Positions 35,612 to 44,582 of a stretch of 64,000 nt of DNA are shown here, one piece after another (position 1 is the stretch's first letter; each line of letters begins with the position of its first letter). This DNA is from Sphingobacterium prati. Lineage in GTDB: Bacteria > Bacteroidota > Bacteroidia > Sphingobacteriales > Sphingobacteriaceae. The notes beneath the pieces are model-generated. The model made no database searches, was not told the origin of the DNA, and saw nothing but the letters and a program-made list of their open reading frames with translations. The position numbers were made by a program, and so were the translations under genes. The DNA lies in contig NZ_JABJWY010000012.1 of NCBI RefSeq assembly GCF_013167215.1, positions 82,304-146,303 of the forward strand. Reading direction: 5' to 3'.

Positions 35612-36108
35612 TAACGATAGAATTAGCCGAACAGACGGACATCCGTAGTATTTCCAATATGGCTCATATCATATGGCCGGACGCATATGGAAAAATACTT
35701 TCAAAAGAACAGATTGATTTTATGCTGGAGAAAAGCTATACTGTTGAGGGCTTAGCTGAGGGAATGGTAAATGGACAGTTTTTTTATATTTTGAAGGAAG
35801 ATGGTATCGGCCAGGGCTTTGTTGCACTGAAAACTTTTGCAGATAAACTCCGGATTGAAAAGCTCTATTTGATGCCCGATGTACAGGGAAAAGGTTTCGG
35901 GAAAGCTTTGATTGATTTTGCCATTGACAAAGCAAAAACCAAAGGCAAGGATATTCTGGAACTCAATGTCAATAGAAATAACCCTGCTTATCATTTCTAT
36001 TTAAAGCAGGGCTTTCAGGTTGTCGAAACTGTTGATATTCCTTATTATGATTATGTATTGAATGATTATGTCATGCAGCGGGCAATAGATCGTACAGTCT
36101 CTTCTTAG
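35608..36108 (+). CDS. GNAT family N-acetyltransferase
   Basis: Acetyl-CoA-dependent acyltransferase, substrate unknown. 166 aa. The CoA-binding motif A is visible as LYLMPDVQGKGFGKALIDFA (residues about 87-106), followed by LELNVNRNNPAYHFYLKQGF, the motif B region. Translationally coupled to the upstream gene (ATGA overlap). Its stop codon overlaps the stop of the convergent M28 peptidase gene. Confidence 0.9.
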   Translation: MITIELAEQTDIRSISNMAHIIWPDAYGKILSKEQIDFMLEKSYTVEGLAEGMVNGQFFYILKEDGIGQGFVALKTFADKLRIEKLYLMPDVQGKGFGKALIDFAIDKAKTKGKDILELNVNRNNPAYHFYLKQGFQVVETVDIPYYDYVLNDYVMQRAIDRTVSS

Positions 36109-37409
36109 TCTTTTAATTTTTCCACGCGTGAAGGCGTTTGTTTGCCTTCCACAATGCCTGAAGTACCGATAGCAATTGCTTCGATACTGGAAATAATATT
36201 TTGAACGTTTAAGGTGCTGACTTCATCCTTTACCGTATGGTAATACTCATCTTTGTCCATTTGGGAGGTAGAAAACGAATGTGCGGGAACACCTTTTGCC
36301 GCTAACACGGCATTATCACTGCGATAGAATAAATTCTGTTTTGTGTAAGGATCAGGATAAAATTTGAAAGTCGTGTTCTTTAGATTTTCCTGCATTAATT
36401 TACCTAGATCCGAGTGATCATAGCCTGTTATATAGACCGAATTAGGACCAAATTTTGAATCTTTTCCGATCATTTCCATGTTGATCATCGCCACGACCTG
36501 ATCCGCATTGATATGGTTGGAAAAATATTTTGAACCATACATGCCGAGTTCTTCGGCTGTAAATGCCACAAAAATAAGAGTCCTTTCATTGCTGTTTTTC
36601 TTTTTGTAGTAATCCGCCAGTGTCAACATCGCTGTTACTCCTGATGCGTCATCATCGGCTCCATTGGCAATAGAATCTTGTCCTACGGCAGGTAATATAC
36701 CAATATGGTCATAATGCCCAGAAAAGATGACGTACTCATCGGGTTTACTCTTTCCGGGGATAACACCGGCTACATTAAAAAGCGGGAAGTGCTCAAGATC
36801 CCGTTCGATATGGATGTGGAGTGTTTTTGGTTTTTCCTTCGTCAGCAGGTAGACTATCGAAGGTTTTTGTGCGCCCGGATCTTCAATAAATTTGGGTTTG
36901 TTCAGCATTTGGCTAAAACGAACAAAAGAAGCTTCAAATGAAGGGTCTACTAGTACAAGCGTATTTTCTTTGGATAGGGAATGCTCCCGAAAGGCCTGGG
37001 AGAAATCTGCGCCGGATGCAATATAAACGACTTTCACAGGACTTTTTTCGTCCCATTTGAGCTCTACGTGGTTACCCAACGATATGACATGCTCAGCCGG
37101 TACTGCCTTTTTATTGATCGTCGCGACGTTGCTTTTGGGCGAGAGCTTGTCCAGTTGGAATGTTTGCCTGAAAGATTCTTCGGCGTAGGGCTTGAGTCCT
37201 ATTTTTTTCATCTCCACTGCGATAAAATCTGCCGCTGGCTCAATGTCTTTTGTCAGAGCCGATCGTCCACGCATATCATCCGATGCCAAGGTATTTAAGA
37301 TACGGTCCACATCCTGACGCTGTTGTTCAGAAATCACTTGCTGTCCAACGGTAATGGAAGATAGGGCAATCAATGCGAATGTTAAAAATATTTTGGGTAC
37401 TGAATTCAT
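36105..37409 (-). CDS. Exported M28 family zinc metallopeptidase
   Basis: Aminopeptidase-type M28 peptidase. 434 aa from the ATG at 37409, which begins the signal peptide MNSVPKIFLTFALIALSSIT; the frame is open 24 codons further. LASDDMRGRSALT near the start, SGHYDHIG (zinc ligand His), NGADDDASGVTAML (bridging Asp), FVAFTAEELGMYGS (catalytic Glu) and HSFSTSQMDKDEYYHTVKDE. The catalytic set is complete. Convergent with the GNAT gene, the stop codons overlapping within 4 bp. Confidence 0.9.
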   Translation of the reverse strand: MNSVPKIFLTFALIALSSITVGQQVISEQQRQDVDRILNTLASDDMRGRSALTKDIEPAADFIAVEMKKIGLKPYAEESFRQTFQLDKLSPKSNVATINKKAVPAEHVISLGNHVELKWDEKSPVKVVYIASGADFSQAFREHSLSKENTLVLVDPSFEASFVRFSQMLNKPKFIEDPGAQKPSIVYLLTKEKPKTLHIHIERDLEHFPLFNVAGVIPGKSKPDEYVIFSGHYDHIGILPAVGQDSIANGADDDASGVTAMLTLADYYKKKNSNERTLIFVAFTAEELGMYGSKYFSNHINADQVVAMINMEMIGKDSKFGPNSVYITGYDHSDLGKLMQENLKNTTFKFYPDPYTKQNLFYRSDNAVLAAKGVPAHSFSTSQMDKDEYYHTVKDEVSTLNVQNIISSIEAIAIGTSGIVEGKQTPSRVEKLKD

Positions 37410-37675
37410 AAAGTTAGTAATGTTCGGATGAAGATACTGATTTCGCCCGTAAATTTTGTGGAAATTCGCGCTAGTCTTCAATTAAGACCTATTATCTTTA
37501 CCCTCAAAGCGATAAAAGGTGAAATGAAGGTTGTTTGTCCTTCAGGAAAAAGATGCATTCAATAAAGCTTTCGTGGTTCCTTTGAATTAGCAACAGTCAC
37601 GAATGTTCTTGATGGCCTTTGAAGACAGACAATTCAGAAAAAAATGTAGTATATTTGATTATAAATTTTTTGACA

Positions 37676-37990
37676 ATGAAAGAAGTATCTGTACAGGAAT
37701 TAAAGAATAAGATCGATAACAATGAAGATTTTCAATTGATTGATGTGCGTGAGTCATTTGAATATGAGGTTTCAAATTTGAACGGTTTGAATATTCCACT
37801 ATCAGGGATCCTGATCGAGGCAGATAAAATCGCCAAAGACAAACCTGTTATCGTTCAATGTCGTTCTGGAAAACGTTCGGCGCAGGCAATTATGTTATTG
37901 GAACAACAAGGTTTCGACAATTTAGCAAATTTAAAAGGCGGCATCTTGGCCTGGAAAGAGGAAATCGATCCAGAGTTAGACGTTTATTAA
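37676..37990 (+). CDS. Single-domain rhodanese-like protein
   Basis: Cytoplasmic sulfurtransferase-type domain. 104 aa from the ATG at 37676; upstream codons to 37619 are unlikely. IDVRESFEYEVSNLNG and the active-site loop QCRSGKRS with C62 as the persulfide-carrying residue. A TATATTTG -7-like box lies at 37650-37657. It is followed one base after its stop by two small membrane-protein genes, forming a unit of three. Confidence 0.9.
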   Translation: MKEVSVQELKNKIDNNEDFQLIDVRESFEYEVSNLNGLNIPLSGILIEADKIAKDKPVIVQCRSGKRSAQAIMLLEQQGFDNLANLKGGILAWKEEIDPELDVY

Positions 37991-37991
37991 T

Positions 37992-38288
37992 ATGAAAAAC
38001 TTAGAGCATCAGACTAAACAGGCTTTCTTGTTTAGTCTTGCTTTTTATATTGTAGCCCTATTGACCCGGCTATTAAGCTTAGGTATTTTTCCCATATTAG
38101 GTAGTCTCTCTATTCTATTGTCCCTTTTGTGGGTGATATTGGTCTTGCGGGAAATTATGCTTTCCAGGACGATTTCCAATGGTAAGCGGATGTTGATGGC
38201 ACTGGCTATCGTACTGCTTAATATTATCGGTGGAATTTTCTATTTCTTTGTGTGGCGACCGCGTGTATTAGGATTAACAGAAAAGTAA
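37992..38288 (+). CDS. Small membrane protein
   Basis: Unknown. 98 aa with three predicted membrane segments: FLFSLAFYIVALLTRLLSLG, ILGSLSILLSLLWVILVL and MLMALAIVLLNIIGGIFYFF, ending in a basic tail. Starts one base after the rhodanese stop and one base before the next gene, so it is probably co-expressed with both. No known domain recognised. Confidence 0.75.
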   Translation: MKNLEHQTKQAFLFSLAFYIVALLTRLLSLGIFPILGSLSILLSLLWVILVLREIMLSRTISNGKRMLMALAIVLLNIIGGIFYFFVWRPRVLGLTEK

Positions 38289-38289
38289 T

Positions 38290-38532
38290 ATGACAAAATA
38301 TTTTATACTGAATATTGTATTGAACTTGGCCATTGTATTTTTGGCGTATTGTGGATTTGAAGGATATAAAGCCGGAAATATGCTGGTGACCGGATTGTCA
38401 ATCGCATTTTTGGTGGTACTTATTTACCTTAAGGTTGTCTTAAGCAAACGCATAAAAGTGGTGATTCAGGAGAAAGATCGCGAGAAAAAGCAGCAATATG
38501 CCACCAAGCAGACGAAGGGAAAAAATAAATAG
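38290..38532 (+). CDS. Small membrane protein with basic tail
   Basis: Unknown. 80 aa. Two hydrophobic segments (YFILNIVLNLAIVFLAYCGF and LVTGLSIAFLVVLIYLKVVL) and a highly charged tail (EKDREKKQQYATKQTKGKNK). It resembles small Sphingobacteriaceae proteins I recall under a DUF number (DUF6358), but this is not certain. Last gene of the rhodanese unit; followed by a long hairpin terminator. Confidence 0.7.
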   Translation: MTKYFILNIVLNLAIVFLAYCGFEGYKAGNMLVTGLSIAFLVVLIYLKVVLSKRIKVVIQEKDREKKQQYATKQTKGKNK

Positions 38533-38551
38533 AAGCGAGTTTCTTACCTAT

Positions 38552-38601
38552 AATATATAAAAAGAGCAGAAAATGACCATTTTCTGCTCTTTTTATATAT
38601 T
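38552..38601. terminator. Bidirectional 24-bp hairpin terminator
   Basis: A perfect 24-bp inverted repeat, 38552-38575 with 38578-38601, with A/T-rich ends that give a T-run in both directions. Serves the small membrane-protein gene on the left and gcvT on the right. Confidence 0.9.
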
Positions 38602-38621
38602 ATTGCTCTCTACTCCTGTTA

Positions 38622-39704
38622 TTATTTTACAAAAGGAGGTTTTGTTACTTTTGCTTTCACTTTTTGATTGCGGATATGGATAAAAATATCTGTACCGTCT
38701 TTTGCGAAGGCAGTATCTACGTAACCCAAACCAACCGATTTTTTCAATGTAGGAGATTGCGTTCCGGAAGTAACCCGACCGATCACATTACCTTCAACAT
38801 CTACGATCTCGTAATCGTGACGAGGGATACCTCTGTCGATCATTTCAAAGCCGACCAGTTTCTTTTTAAGTCCAGCGTCTTTTTCAGCTTTCAGTGCAGC
38901 CGAGTTGACAAAGTCTTTCGTGAACTTAGTTACCCAACCTAACCCAGCCTCTAGAGGAGAAGTATTGTCGTCGATGTCATTTCCATAAAGGCAGAAACCC
39001 ATTTCTAGACGTAAGGTATCGCGGGCACCCAATCCGATCGGTTTGATTCCGTAAGCTTTTCCGGCTTCAAAAATAGCATCCCAAACTTTTTGTGCATCTT
39101 CATTGGCCACGTAAATCTCGAACCCCCCAGCACCTGTATAGCCTGTAGCGGATACCAATACGTTATCTACTCCGGCAAAAGTACCTTTAGCAAAGGTATA
39201 GTATTCCATTGGCGCGAGCTCGATATCTGTCAGCGATTGTAATGCATCCGCTGCTTTAGGACCCTGAACGGCAAATAAAGAAGTCTGGTCAGAAATATTT
39301 TTCATTTCCACACCATCAGTATTGTATTTGGAAATCCAATTCCAGTCTTTCTCAATATTGGACGCATTGACAACCAAAAAATAGGTCTTATCGTCTATTC
39401 GGTATGTCAGAAAATCGTCTACTACACCGCCAGTTTCGTTTGGAATATAAGCATATTGAACTTTGCCGTCATATAATTTCGACACGTCGTTTGAAGAGAT
39501 TTTTTGAAGAAGATCCAGGGCCTTTTCACCTTTGAGGATGAATTCACCCATGTGGCTTACATCAAAAACTCCTACACCTGTACGAACTGTTTCGTGCTCA
39601 TCATTGATACCAGTATATTGTACCGGCATGTTGAAGCCTGCGAAGGGAACCATCTTTGCTCCTAAAGCAATGTGCGTCTCCGAAAGGGCAGTATTTTTTA
39701 ACAT
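38622..39704 (-). CDS. gcvT: Glycine cleavage system T protein (aminomethyltransferase)
   Basis: Transfers the methylene unit from the H-protein-bound aminomethyl group to tetrahydrofolate. 360 aa. [64 protein letters not shown] and the closing [14 protein letters not shown] are T-protein motifs. A TAAATTTG -7-like box lies upstream on the minus strand. gcvP is 16 kb away on the other strand; gcvH is not in the window. Confidence 0.96.
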   Translation of the reverse strand: MLKNTALSETHIALGAKMVPFAGFNMPVQYTGINDEHETVRTGVGVFDVSHMGEFILKGEKALDLLQKISSNDVSKLYDGKVQYAYIPNETGGVVDDFLTYRIDDKTYFLVVNASNIEKDWNWISKYNTDGVEMKNISDQTSLFAVQGPKAADALQSLTDIELAPMEYYTFAKGTFAGVDNVLVSATGYTGAGGFEIYVANEDAQKVWDAIFEAGKAYGIKPIGLGARDTLRLEMGFCLYGNDIDDNTSPLEAGLGWVTKFTKDFVNSAALKAEKDAGLKKKLVGFEMIDRGIPRHDYEIVDVEGNVIGRVTSGTQSPTLKKSVGLGYVDTAFAKDGTDIFIHIRNQKVKAKVTKPPFVK

Positions 39705-39784
39705 AAAAATTAAGTTTTAATCAATTGCAAATTTAATAAAATATACGTGATTCCTAGCTTTGAATCTCTTTTAGAACAAACGAT

Positions 39785-40603
39785 TTAATTCGTTACATTC
39801 AATGAATAAACAGTCAGTTCAGCGTTTTCTGTATCCGTATCTTCGCATAGCAGGAAAATTAAACCCTTATCGGTTTTCTCCTTGAAGGTGATGCCTTCGA
39901 ATTTATGATTTCCGGGGATTTGGAATACTTCAGGCTCGGACGACAGATCAGCTGATATTTTCCCAAGTAATGAGCCTGCGATCTCGCCGTCAAGATAGGT
40001 CGATTTCGCATCCTCCGCGGTCGCGATGAAATAAATGTCTTCACCGACCAGTGTGGCATCCGAAAAACCAGTACTGATTCCCCTTATCGTCGGTAATTCA
40101 ACTGGAATACACCGCGATTTATCTTCAGCTTTACCGTTGTATTCTAAAATTACATTGATTCCTTGCGGGCCATTGCCCCTATTAAACAACAATATCCGGT
40201 CACCAATATGAACCACCCCCTCAATGTTAAAGTCCTCTTTACTGATCTTAAATTTCTGCATTAAATGCGCGTAGATTTTGCTGTAGTCTTCCTTTACAAC
40301 CTTGTTTCCATCCCAAATAAAACGATTGTTTCTTTTTTCAGTGGACCCCGAGCCATAGAGATAGTAGCGGTTGCCATCAAAAGTAATGGATTCAAGATCC
40401 ATTTTATTCGCTTTGCTGATATTTTCCATGGGGTCAGCTTCCATTAAGGCTGTTTTGGATAGGTGTTGCTGAGTGAGGTTATAGCTATACAGATAATTGC
40501 TGTTGTCCGAGACAATATGAAGCTCATCATTATGATAGACAATACCAGATGCCGCTGTGATACCAGATATGCTGATAAATGCTTCGAGAATTAATTTTAA
40601 CAT
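39785..40603 (-). CDS. Predicted beta-propeller-like protein, unknown function
   Basis: 272 aa. It has repeated strand-rich units (SGIVYHNDELHIVSDNSNYL, LESITFDGNRYYLYGSGS, IEGVVHIGDRILLFNRG, DATLVGEDIYFIAT, EGITFKEKTDKGLIFLLCED) that look like propeller blades. The N-terminal hydrophobic stretch is weak, so export is uncertain. A DUF6929 label would fit my memory of similar proteins but is not certain. Its start overlaps truC by 7 bp, suggesting coupling to that tRNA-modification gene, although no functional link is evident. Confidence 0.65.
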   Translation of the reverse strand: MLKLILEAFISISGITAASGIVYHNDELHIVSDNSNYLYSYNLTQQHLSKTALMEADPMENISKANKMDLESITFDGNRYYLYGSGSTEKRNNRFIWDGNKVVKEDYSKIYAHLMQKFKISKEDFNIEGVVHIGDRILLFNRGNGPQGINVILEYNGKAEDKSRCIPVELPTIRGISTGFSDATLVGEDIYFIATAEDAKSTYLDGEIAGSLLGKISADLSSEPEVFQIPGNHKFEGITFKEKTDKGLIFLLCEDTDTENAELTVYSLNVTN

Positions 40604-41289
40604 AGTACGTGTATGTTTAGGATTCCAAGTACTTTCTGGAAATCGGATTGGATGGGAGCGGTTATATGAATGGTCTCACCCGACAAAGGATGTTTGAAGG
40701 TCACTTCCGAGGCATGCAATAGCATGGTATCCATCTGGTAGTTCTCTTTCCAGAATTTATTTTGTTTATTGCAGCCATGCGGACGATCGCCGATAATGGG
40801 GTAAAAGATATGCGCAAAATGACGCCGTAATTGATGCATGCGCCCTGTAAGTGGATTGGCTTCAATAAGACTGTACCTTGAAGTTGGAAATTTCCCGAAA
40901 GGAATATCGAGTTCACTCTTGGCTAATAATCGGAACGATGTCTGTGCATCTTGTAATGTGCCATTTTCCTTTTTCAAAGGATAGTCGATAATCCCTTCCT
41001 CAGGAGCAAACCCTCGGAGCATAGCAAGGTATTTTTTATCAATTTGATGTTCCTGAAAACTTTTTTGTAGGTATTGATCCGTTTCTTTGTTCAGCGAAAA
41101 CAAAAGAACTCCGCCAGTTTTACGGTCCAGGCGATGAGCAGGGTATACGGTTTTGCCCAGCTGGTCACGTAGTAGTTGAAGAGCAAATTCGGACGTGTCA
41201 CGCGCAATGGATGAACGATGTACCAAAAGACCATGCGGCTTATTGATCGCCACAATGGATTCATCTTCGTAAAGAATTTCTAAGGACAT
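40597..41289 (-). CDS. truC: tRNA pseudouridine(65) synthase TruC
   Basis: RluA-family pseudouridine synthase; TruC modifies U65 of tRNAs. 230 aa without an S4 domain. INKPHGLLVHRSSIA, the catalytic AHRLDRKTGGVLLF with D55, YLAMLRGFAPEEGIIDYPL and GRMHQLRRHFAHIFYPIIGD fit TruC better than RluA/C/D. Start at 41289 is 1 bp from the upstream DUF4359 gene. Other RluA-family targets remain possible. Confidence 0.88.
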   Translation of the reverse strand: MSLEILYEDESIVAINKPHGLLVHRSSIARDTSEFALQLLRDQLGKTVYPAHRLDRKTGGVLLFSLNKETDQYLQKSFQEHQIDKKYLAMLRGFAPEEGIIDYPLKKENGTLQDAQTSFRLLAKSELDIPFGKFPTSRYSLIEANPLTGRMHQLRRHFAHIFYPIIGDRPHGCNKQNKFWKENYQMDTMLLHASEVTFKHPLSGETIHITAPIQSDFQKVLGILNIHVLC

Positions 41290-41290
41290 A

Positions 41291-41659
41291 TTAGACTTTT
41301 TTCAGTGCTGCGATGATTTCATCTGCTTTTTCATCAATCTTGGGACTCAACCAAATCTGTTTAAACGCGCCACCGCCGATAATCTGTTCTGTGCCTTGCC
41401 ATTTGATCTTAGTGAGAGAGAAAAGATAGTAATTTTCTACAACAATGGAATTCTTGACAAAATCGTCTACTAATTTGTTGCCGAAAAGTTGCATTCCCAA
41501 TCCAAAAAAAGCCTGGTCTTTCGCATGAAGCTGACTCTTCAGTAATTGCTCAGCCTTTGCACGGACAATTTTTTCATGTTCCTCTTTGCTCGGGTTTGTC
41601 AGGATGGCCGCCAGCATGATGACAATCAGAAGCAGGGCAAATATTCTTTTTTTGCTCAT
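41291..41659 (-). CDS. DUF4359-like membrane-anchored protein
   Basis: Unknown function. 122 aa. One N-terminal hydrophobic segment (RIFALLLIVIMLAAIL) followed by TNPSKEEH, and a body with QHAKDQAFFGLGMQLFGNKL-like region (read LHAKDQAFFGLGMQLFG), then VVENYYLFSLTKIKW. The N-P-S after the membrane segment is typical of DUF4359. Probably inner-membrane anchored. Directly upstream of truC. Confidence 0.65.
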   Translation of the reverse strand: MSKKRIFALLLIVIMLAAILTNPSKEEHEKIVRAKAEQLLKSQLHAKDQAFFGLGMQLFGNKLVDDFVKNSIVVENYYLFSLTKIKWQGTEQIIGGGAFKQIWLSPKIDEKADEIIAALKKV

Positions 41660-41803
41660 TTTTTAATGCTAAAATTAGTGTTGAGAGATCGTGTCACAAC
41701 TGGATCTACCGCTATCAAAATTATTAAATAGATATTAGATATGCACAATTGTTTTTATATCGAGGCTGTGCGGCGAAGGAAAACGGTGTGAAAAGAGCGG
41801 CTC

Positions 41804-42301
41804 TTAGAAAGAAATTCCATTTAACAGCGAAAATGCCCAGGAAAAGAACGTCCAGATCAGGTAACAAACGCCAGCTATTAAGATAAATAGGATCAATACT
41901 ATTGTTAAGATAATACCGATGCCCGAACCTTTGTGCCGGCCCTCATAATAGTGCTCGCGCAGCAATTTGATATTCTTTTCATTGGCTTTGCTGTAAAAAT
42001 CGAAAATATTCCCTAGAAAAGGGATGCTTCCTAAGATCGCATCAAGGCTGATATTAAGCAGCATACGGATCACTAATTTAGGACTTGCCCCATTCCGCCA
42101 CATGGCGATGACCAGGACAAGTGATGTACCGAAACCGGCAATAGCTCCGCCTAAGGGAATCAGATTCAAAATTGGATCCAGTCCGAACCGGAAGTTGCCA
42201 ATCTTGAACTGATTATCCATTAACCAAGATATTCGGTTGATCCAACCGAAATCTTGGTCGATTTGTTTCTTCTTATCTTCTGGAGATAATTCCCTCTGCA
42301 T
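41804..42301 (-). CDS. DUF4112 family membrane protein
   Basis: Unknown function. 165 aa. A cytosolic head, then GNFRFGLDPILNLIPLGG, MLLNISLDAILGSIPFLGNI and FDFYSKANEKNIKLL, which together define DUF4112, and a C-terminal membrane segment (IILTIVLILFILIAGVCYL). It begins 2 bp after the SIMPL gene ends, so the two are probably one transcript. Confidence 0.85.
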   Translation of the reverse strand: MQRELSPEDKKKQIDQDFGWINRISWLMDNQFKIGNFRFGLDPILNLIPLGGAIAGFGTSLVLVIAMWRNGASPKLVIRMLLNISLDAILGSIPFLGNIFDFYSKANEKNIKLLREHYYEGRHKGSGIGIILTIVLILFILIAGVCYLIWTFFSWAFSLLNGISF

Positions 42302-42303
42302 GA

Positions 42304-43020
42304 TTATAATAGTTCGAAAGAAGCGCTGATTTCGCTCGTTACTTTCATTGGTCTGATATTTAAGTCAAGGCCATTTTCACCGGCAGCGTCTGCCGCTTCA
42401 GCCATGGCGCCTTTATACATTGCATTACGCATCATTGGTTGAACACCAAAGATAATCTGTTGCGGTGTTTCCGAAAGTACGATCGCTTTACCGATTTTTT
42501 GTCCGGCTGCTTCGGCAAGAATCTGCGCATTCGCCTTCGCATCCAATACAGCTTTCGTTTTTAAGGTCTTTTCAAGTTCTTTTTTCTTCGAGTAATCGTA
42601 TTCACTGATGTAAGTGTTCTGAATGCCTGCTCTGTCAACACCATCCAACAATTGGTCTAAATTGTTTAGGTTAGTAACCTTAATGCGGTATTGTCTGGAA
42701 AGCAGAATATCGGTATCCTTTTTCTTTTTTTCCGGTGTATTGTAACTCCAGATATTCTGGATCGTAAAATCTTCTTTTTTAACACCGGCTTTTGTTGCAG
42801 AGTCGAAGAGATCTTTTTCTAACTTGTCTATGGCAACCTTTTTCTTGGTGTTTCCATTGTCATAAAATTCCTTCAGTGTAACATCTATATAGATGATGTC
42901 CGGGGTTACTTCTTCTTCTGCACGACCCACTGTGGATACAAATTCTTTATTTACCATTTGTTGAGCATTTAGTGTTGTCATCAAACCTAAAAAAGTCAGT
43001 CCTAATAATATTTTTTTCAT
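42304..43020 (-). CDS. Exported SIMPL-domain (DUF541) protein
   Basis: SIMPL domain proteins are exported or periplasmic and of unclear role; BP26 and YggE belong here. 238 aa. Signal peptide MKKILLGLTFLGLMTTLNA, then STVGRAEEEVTPDIIYIDV, GVKKEDFTIQNIWSYN, LSRQYRIKVTNLNNLDQLLD and AKANAQILAEAAGQKIGKAI. The start is the only ATG with a signal peptide. Upstream DNA has a near-match TAACTTTA -7 box on the minus strand. Confidence 0.85.
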   Translation of the reverse strand: MKKILLGLTFLGLMTTLNAQQMVNKEFVSTVGRAEEEVTPDIIYIDVTLKEFYDNGNTKKKVAIDKLEKDLFDSATKAGVKKEDFTIQNIWSYNTPEKKKKDTDILLSRQYRIKVTNLNNLDQLLDGVDRAGIQNTYISEYDYSKKKELEKTLKTKAVLDAKANAQILAEAAGQKIGKAIVLSETPQQIIFGVQPMMRNAMYKGAMAEAADAAGENGLDLNIRPMKVTSEISASFELL

Positions 43021-43183
43021 GTTTTACTATCTTAAAGTTATTATAATAATACGATTGCTATTATCGCATTGCTACAAGATTGGAGCCAAAGTAGACAAAA
43101 TAGTTTAACGGATAAAAAAAATAAAAACGTTAAGATTTTTGATTTTATTTCTATACCTTTAGGGAAATTAATAAAATAGTGCC

Positions 43184-43375
43184 ATGCAAGAAGGTAAAGT
43201 AAAATTCTTTAATGAGACCAAAGGTTTCGGTTTCATCATCCCTAATTCAGGCGAGAGCGAGATTTTTGTTCACGTTTCTGGATTAATTGACAAAGTTCGT
43301 GAGAATGACAATGTATCTTACGAAGTTGAACAAGGCCGTAAAGGTCTTAATGCGGTAAATGTAAGAGTTATCTAA
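43184..43375 (+). CDS. Cold-shock domain protein
   Basis: Small RNA/DNA-binding OB-fold protein. 63 aa, slightly short for the family. MQEGKVKFFNETKGFGFIIP holds RNP1 (KGFGFI, 13-18) and EIFVHVS is RNP2. It is AT-rich upstream with a near-match -7 box (TACCTTTA). Followed by a strong terminator. Which paralog of cspA-type genes this is cannot be told. Confidence 0.93.
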   Translation: MQEGKVKFFNETKGFGFIIPNSGESEIFVHVSGLIDKVRENDNVSYEVEQGRKGLNAVNVRVI

Positions 43376-43405
43376 TTAGATTCAAGATATATTTATTGTG
43401 AAAAG

Positions 43406-43432
43406 GCCCATGCGATAAGCATGGGCTTTTTT
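43406..43432 (+). terminator. Terminator after the cold-shock gene
   Basis: GCCCATGC (43406-43413) pairs with GCATGGGC (43419-43426), flanked by A-run and six T. Confidence 0.88.
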
Positions 43433-43489
43433 ATTGAAATAAAAGTTTGGACTGATAATTGCGTAAATGTTCCAAATAGATAGTTTAAC

Positions 43490-43687
43490 ATGAAACGTAC
43501 TTTAATAGTGATCCTTTCTGTGGTGATGGCAATTTCAATGTCCGCATGTTATTCCACCCATCATGGGCATAGACATGGGCGTGGACCAAAAGGTATGCCT
43601 CCAGGTCAGGCAAAAAAATATTATGGAGAACAATCGGCTAAAGATTTTGCTCCCGGACAACAGAAGAAAAGGAAACATAGACATTGA
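43490..43687 (+). CDS. Small His-rich lipoprotein
   Basis: Unknown function. 65 aa. The signal LIVILSVVMAISMSAC ends in a lipobox Cys (C20), then HHGHRHGRGPKGMPPGQAKK and a basic His-rich end (KKRKHRH). Small Bacteroidota proteins with MPPGQAKK and APGQ motifs are, from memory, common and often mislabelled quinol oxidase subunit 4; nothing in the sequence supports that. The His clusters could bind metal. Confidence 0.75.
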   Translation: MKRTLIVILSVVMAISMSACYSTHHGHRHGRGPKGMPPGQAKKYYGEQSAKDFAPGQQKKRKHRH

Positions 43688-43734
43688 TCTCGCTGACTTT
43701 TCACTTTCGAGGAAAATTTCGCAATCGAAAAAAC

Positions 43735-43772
43735 AAAAAAAGAGCTTTCATAACAATGAAAGCTCTTTTTTT
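43735..43772. terminator. Bidirectional terminator
   Basis: AGAGCTTTCAT (43741-43751), loop AACA, ATGAAAGCTCT (43756-43766), with six A before and six or more T after, about 17 bp in all. Lies between the plus-strand lipoprotein gene and the minus-strand DUF805 gene. Confidence 0.9.
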
Positions 43773-43788
43773 GTTCCGTTAGAACGAC

Positions 43789-44322
43789 CTATGCAAATGG
43801 ATCTTTATCTGCAGGTGGTGTTGAAGGTGAAGGAGGCGTTTGTGAATTTCCAAACGGATCATTGTTCCCCGTATTTTGTGCAGGCTGTGAACTTCCAAAG
43901 GAGTTATTCGGTTGTGAAGAACCAAATGGATCTTGTGGCTGATTGAATGGATGGTTTGTTCCATTTTCCTCTGCCTTTGGATCCGGACCATATTGATTAG
44001 GCCCCTTGTCGCCTTCAATGACCATCAGATAAATCAAGTATAAGTTGACTAATGGAATAAGACCCAATAATAAAAACCAGCCTGATTTATTCGTGTCGTG
44101 TAATCTTCGTACAGCAACAGCAATGCCCGGAATAAGCAACGCTAAACTTATAAGGTATGAAATGTAAGAAAATACACTTGCAATTTGACCGAGAATTCCG
44201 AATACTACGCCGATAATAACATTTGCCAGAAAGAACATCCAGTATTCTTTACGACGAGCACGCCCATTAAAGTTTGCATAGTTATCTCTTACAACTTTTA
44301 AAAACCAATCTTTAATTTCCAT
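43789..44322 (-). CDS. DUF805 family membrane protein with repeat tail
   Basis: Inner-membrane protein of the YhaH/YhaI family, function unknown. 177 aa. NFNGRARRKEYWMFFLANVI, VRRLHDTNKSGWFLLLGLIP and EGDKGPNQYGPDP are DUF805 signatures, with three to four membrane segments. From about 125 the tail is low-complexity with repeated DPFGSSQP, NSFGSSQP, DPFGNSQT and a final DPFA. Such tails are not part of the DUF805 core; they may be disordered interaction segments. Confidence 0.85.
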   Translation of the reverse strand: MEIKDWFLKVVRDNYANFNGRARRKEYWMFFLANVIIGVVFGILGQIASVFSYISYLISLALLIPGIAVAVRRLHDTNKSGWFLLLGLIPLVNLYLIYLMVIEGDKGPNQYGPDPKAEENGTNHPFNQPQDPFGSSQPNNSFGSSQPAQNTGNNDPFGNSQTPPSPSTPPADKDPFA

Positions 44323-44582
44323 ATAATTTTAAGATTTTTAGGTGAAAAATATGTGTTAGTAAATCAATTGTTAACACAATTCTGTTACAATAAATGTACC
44401 AAGAATTTATCCGATGGAACAATTAATATGGGAATGCTAATGCAAACAATTTAATCCTGGTGTAAAAAGAGATCTGAGCTTAGTTGTTCATTTACAGGTT
44501 GTTGACGGTATACCTATTCTTACTCCGAAGTGACACATTTATATTTTGCCGGTACGGAACTTAAAATGGCGGCAATGCGATA

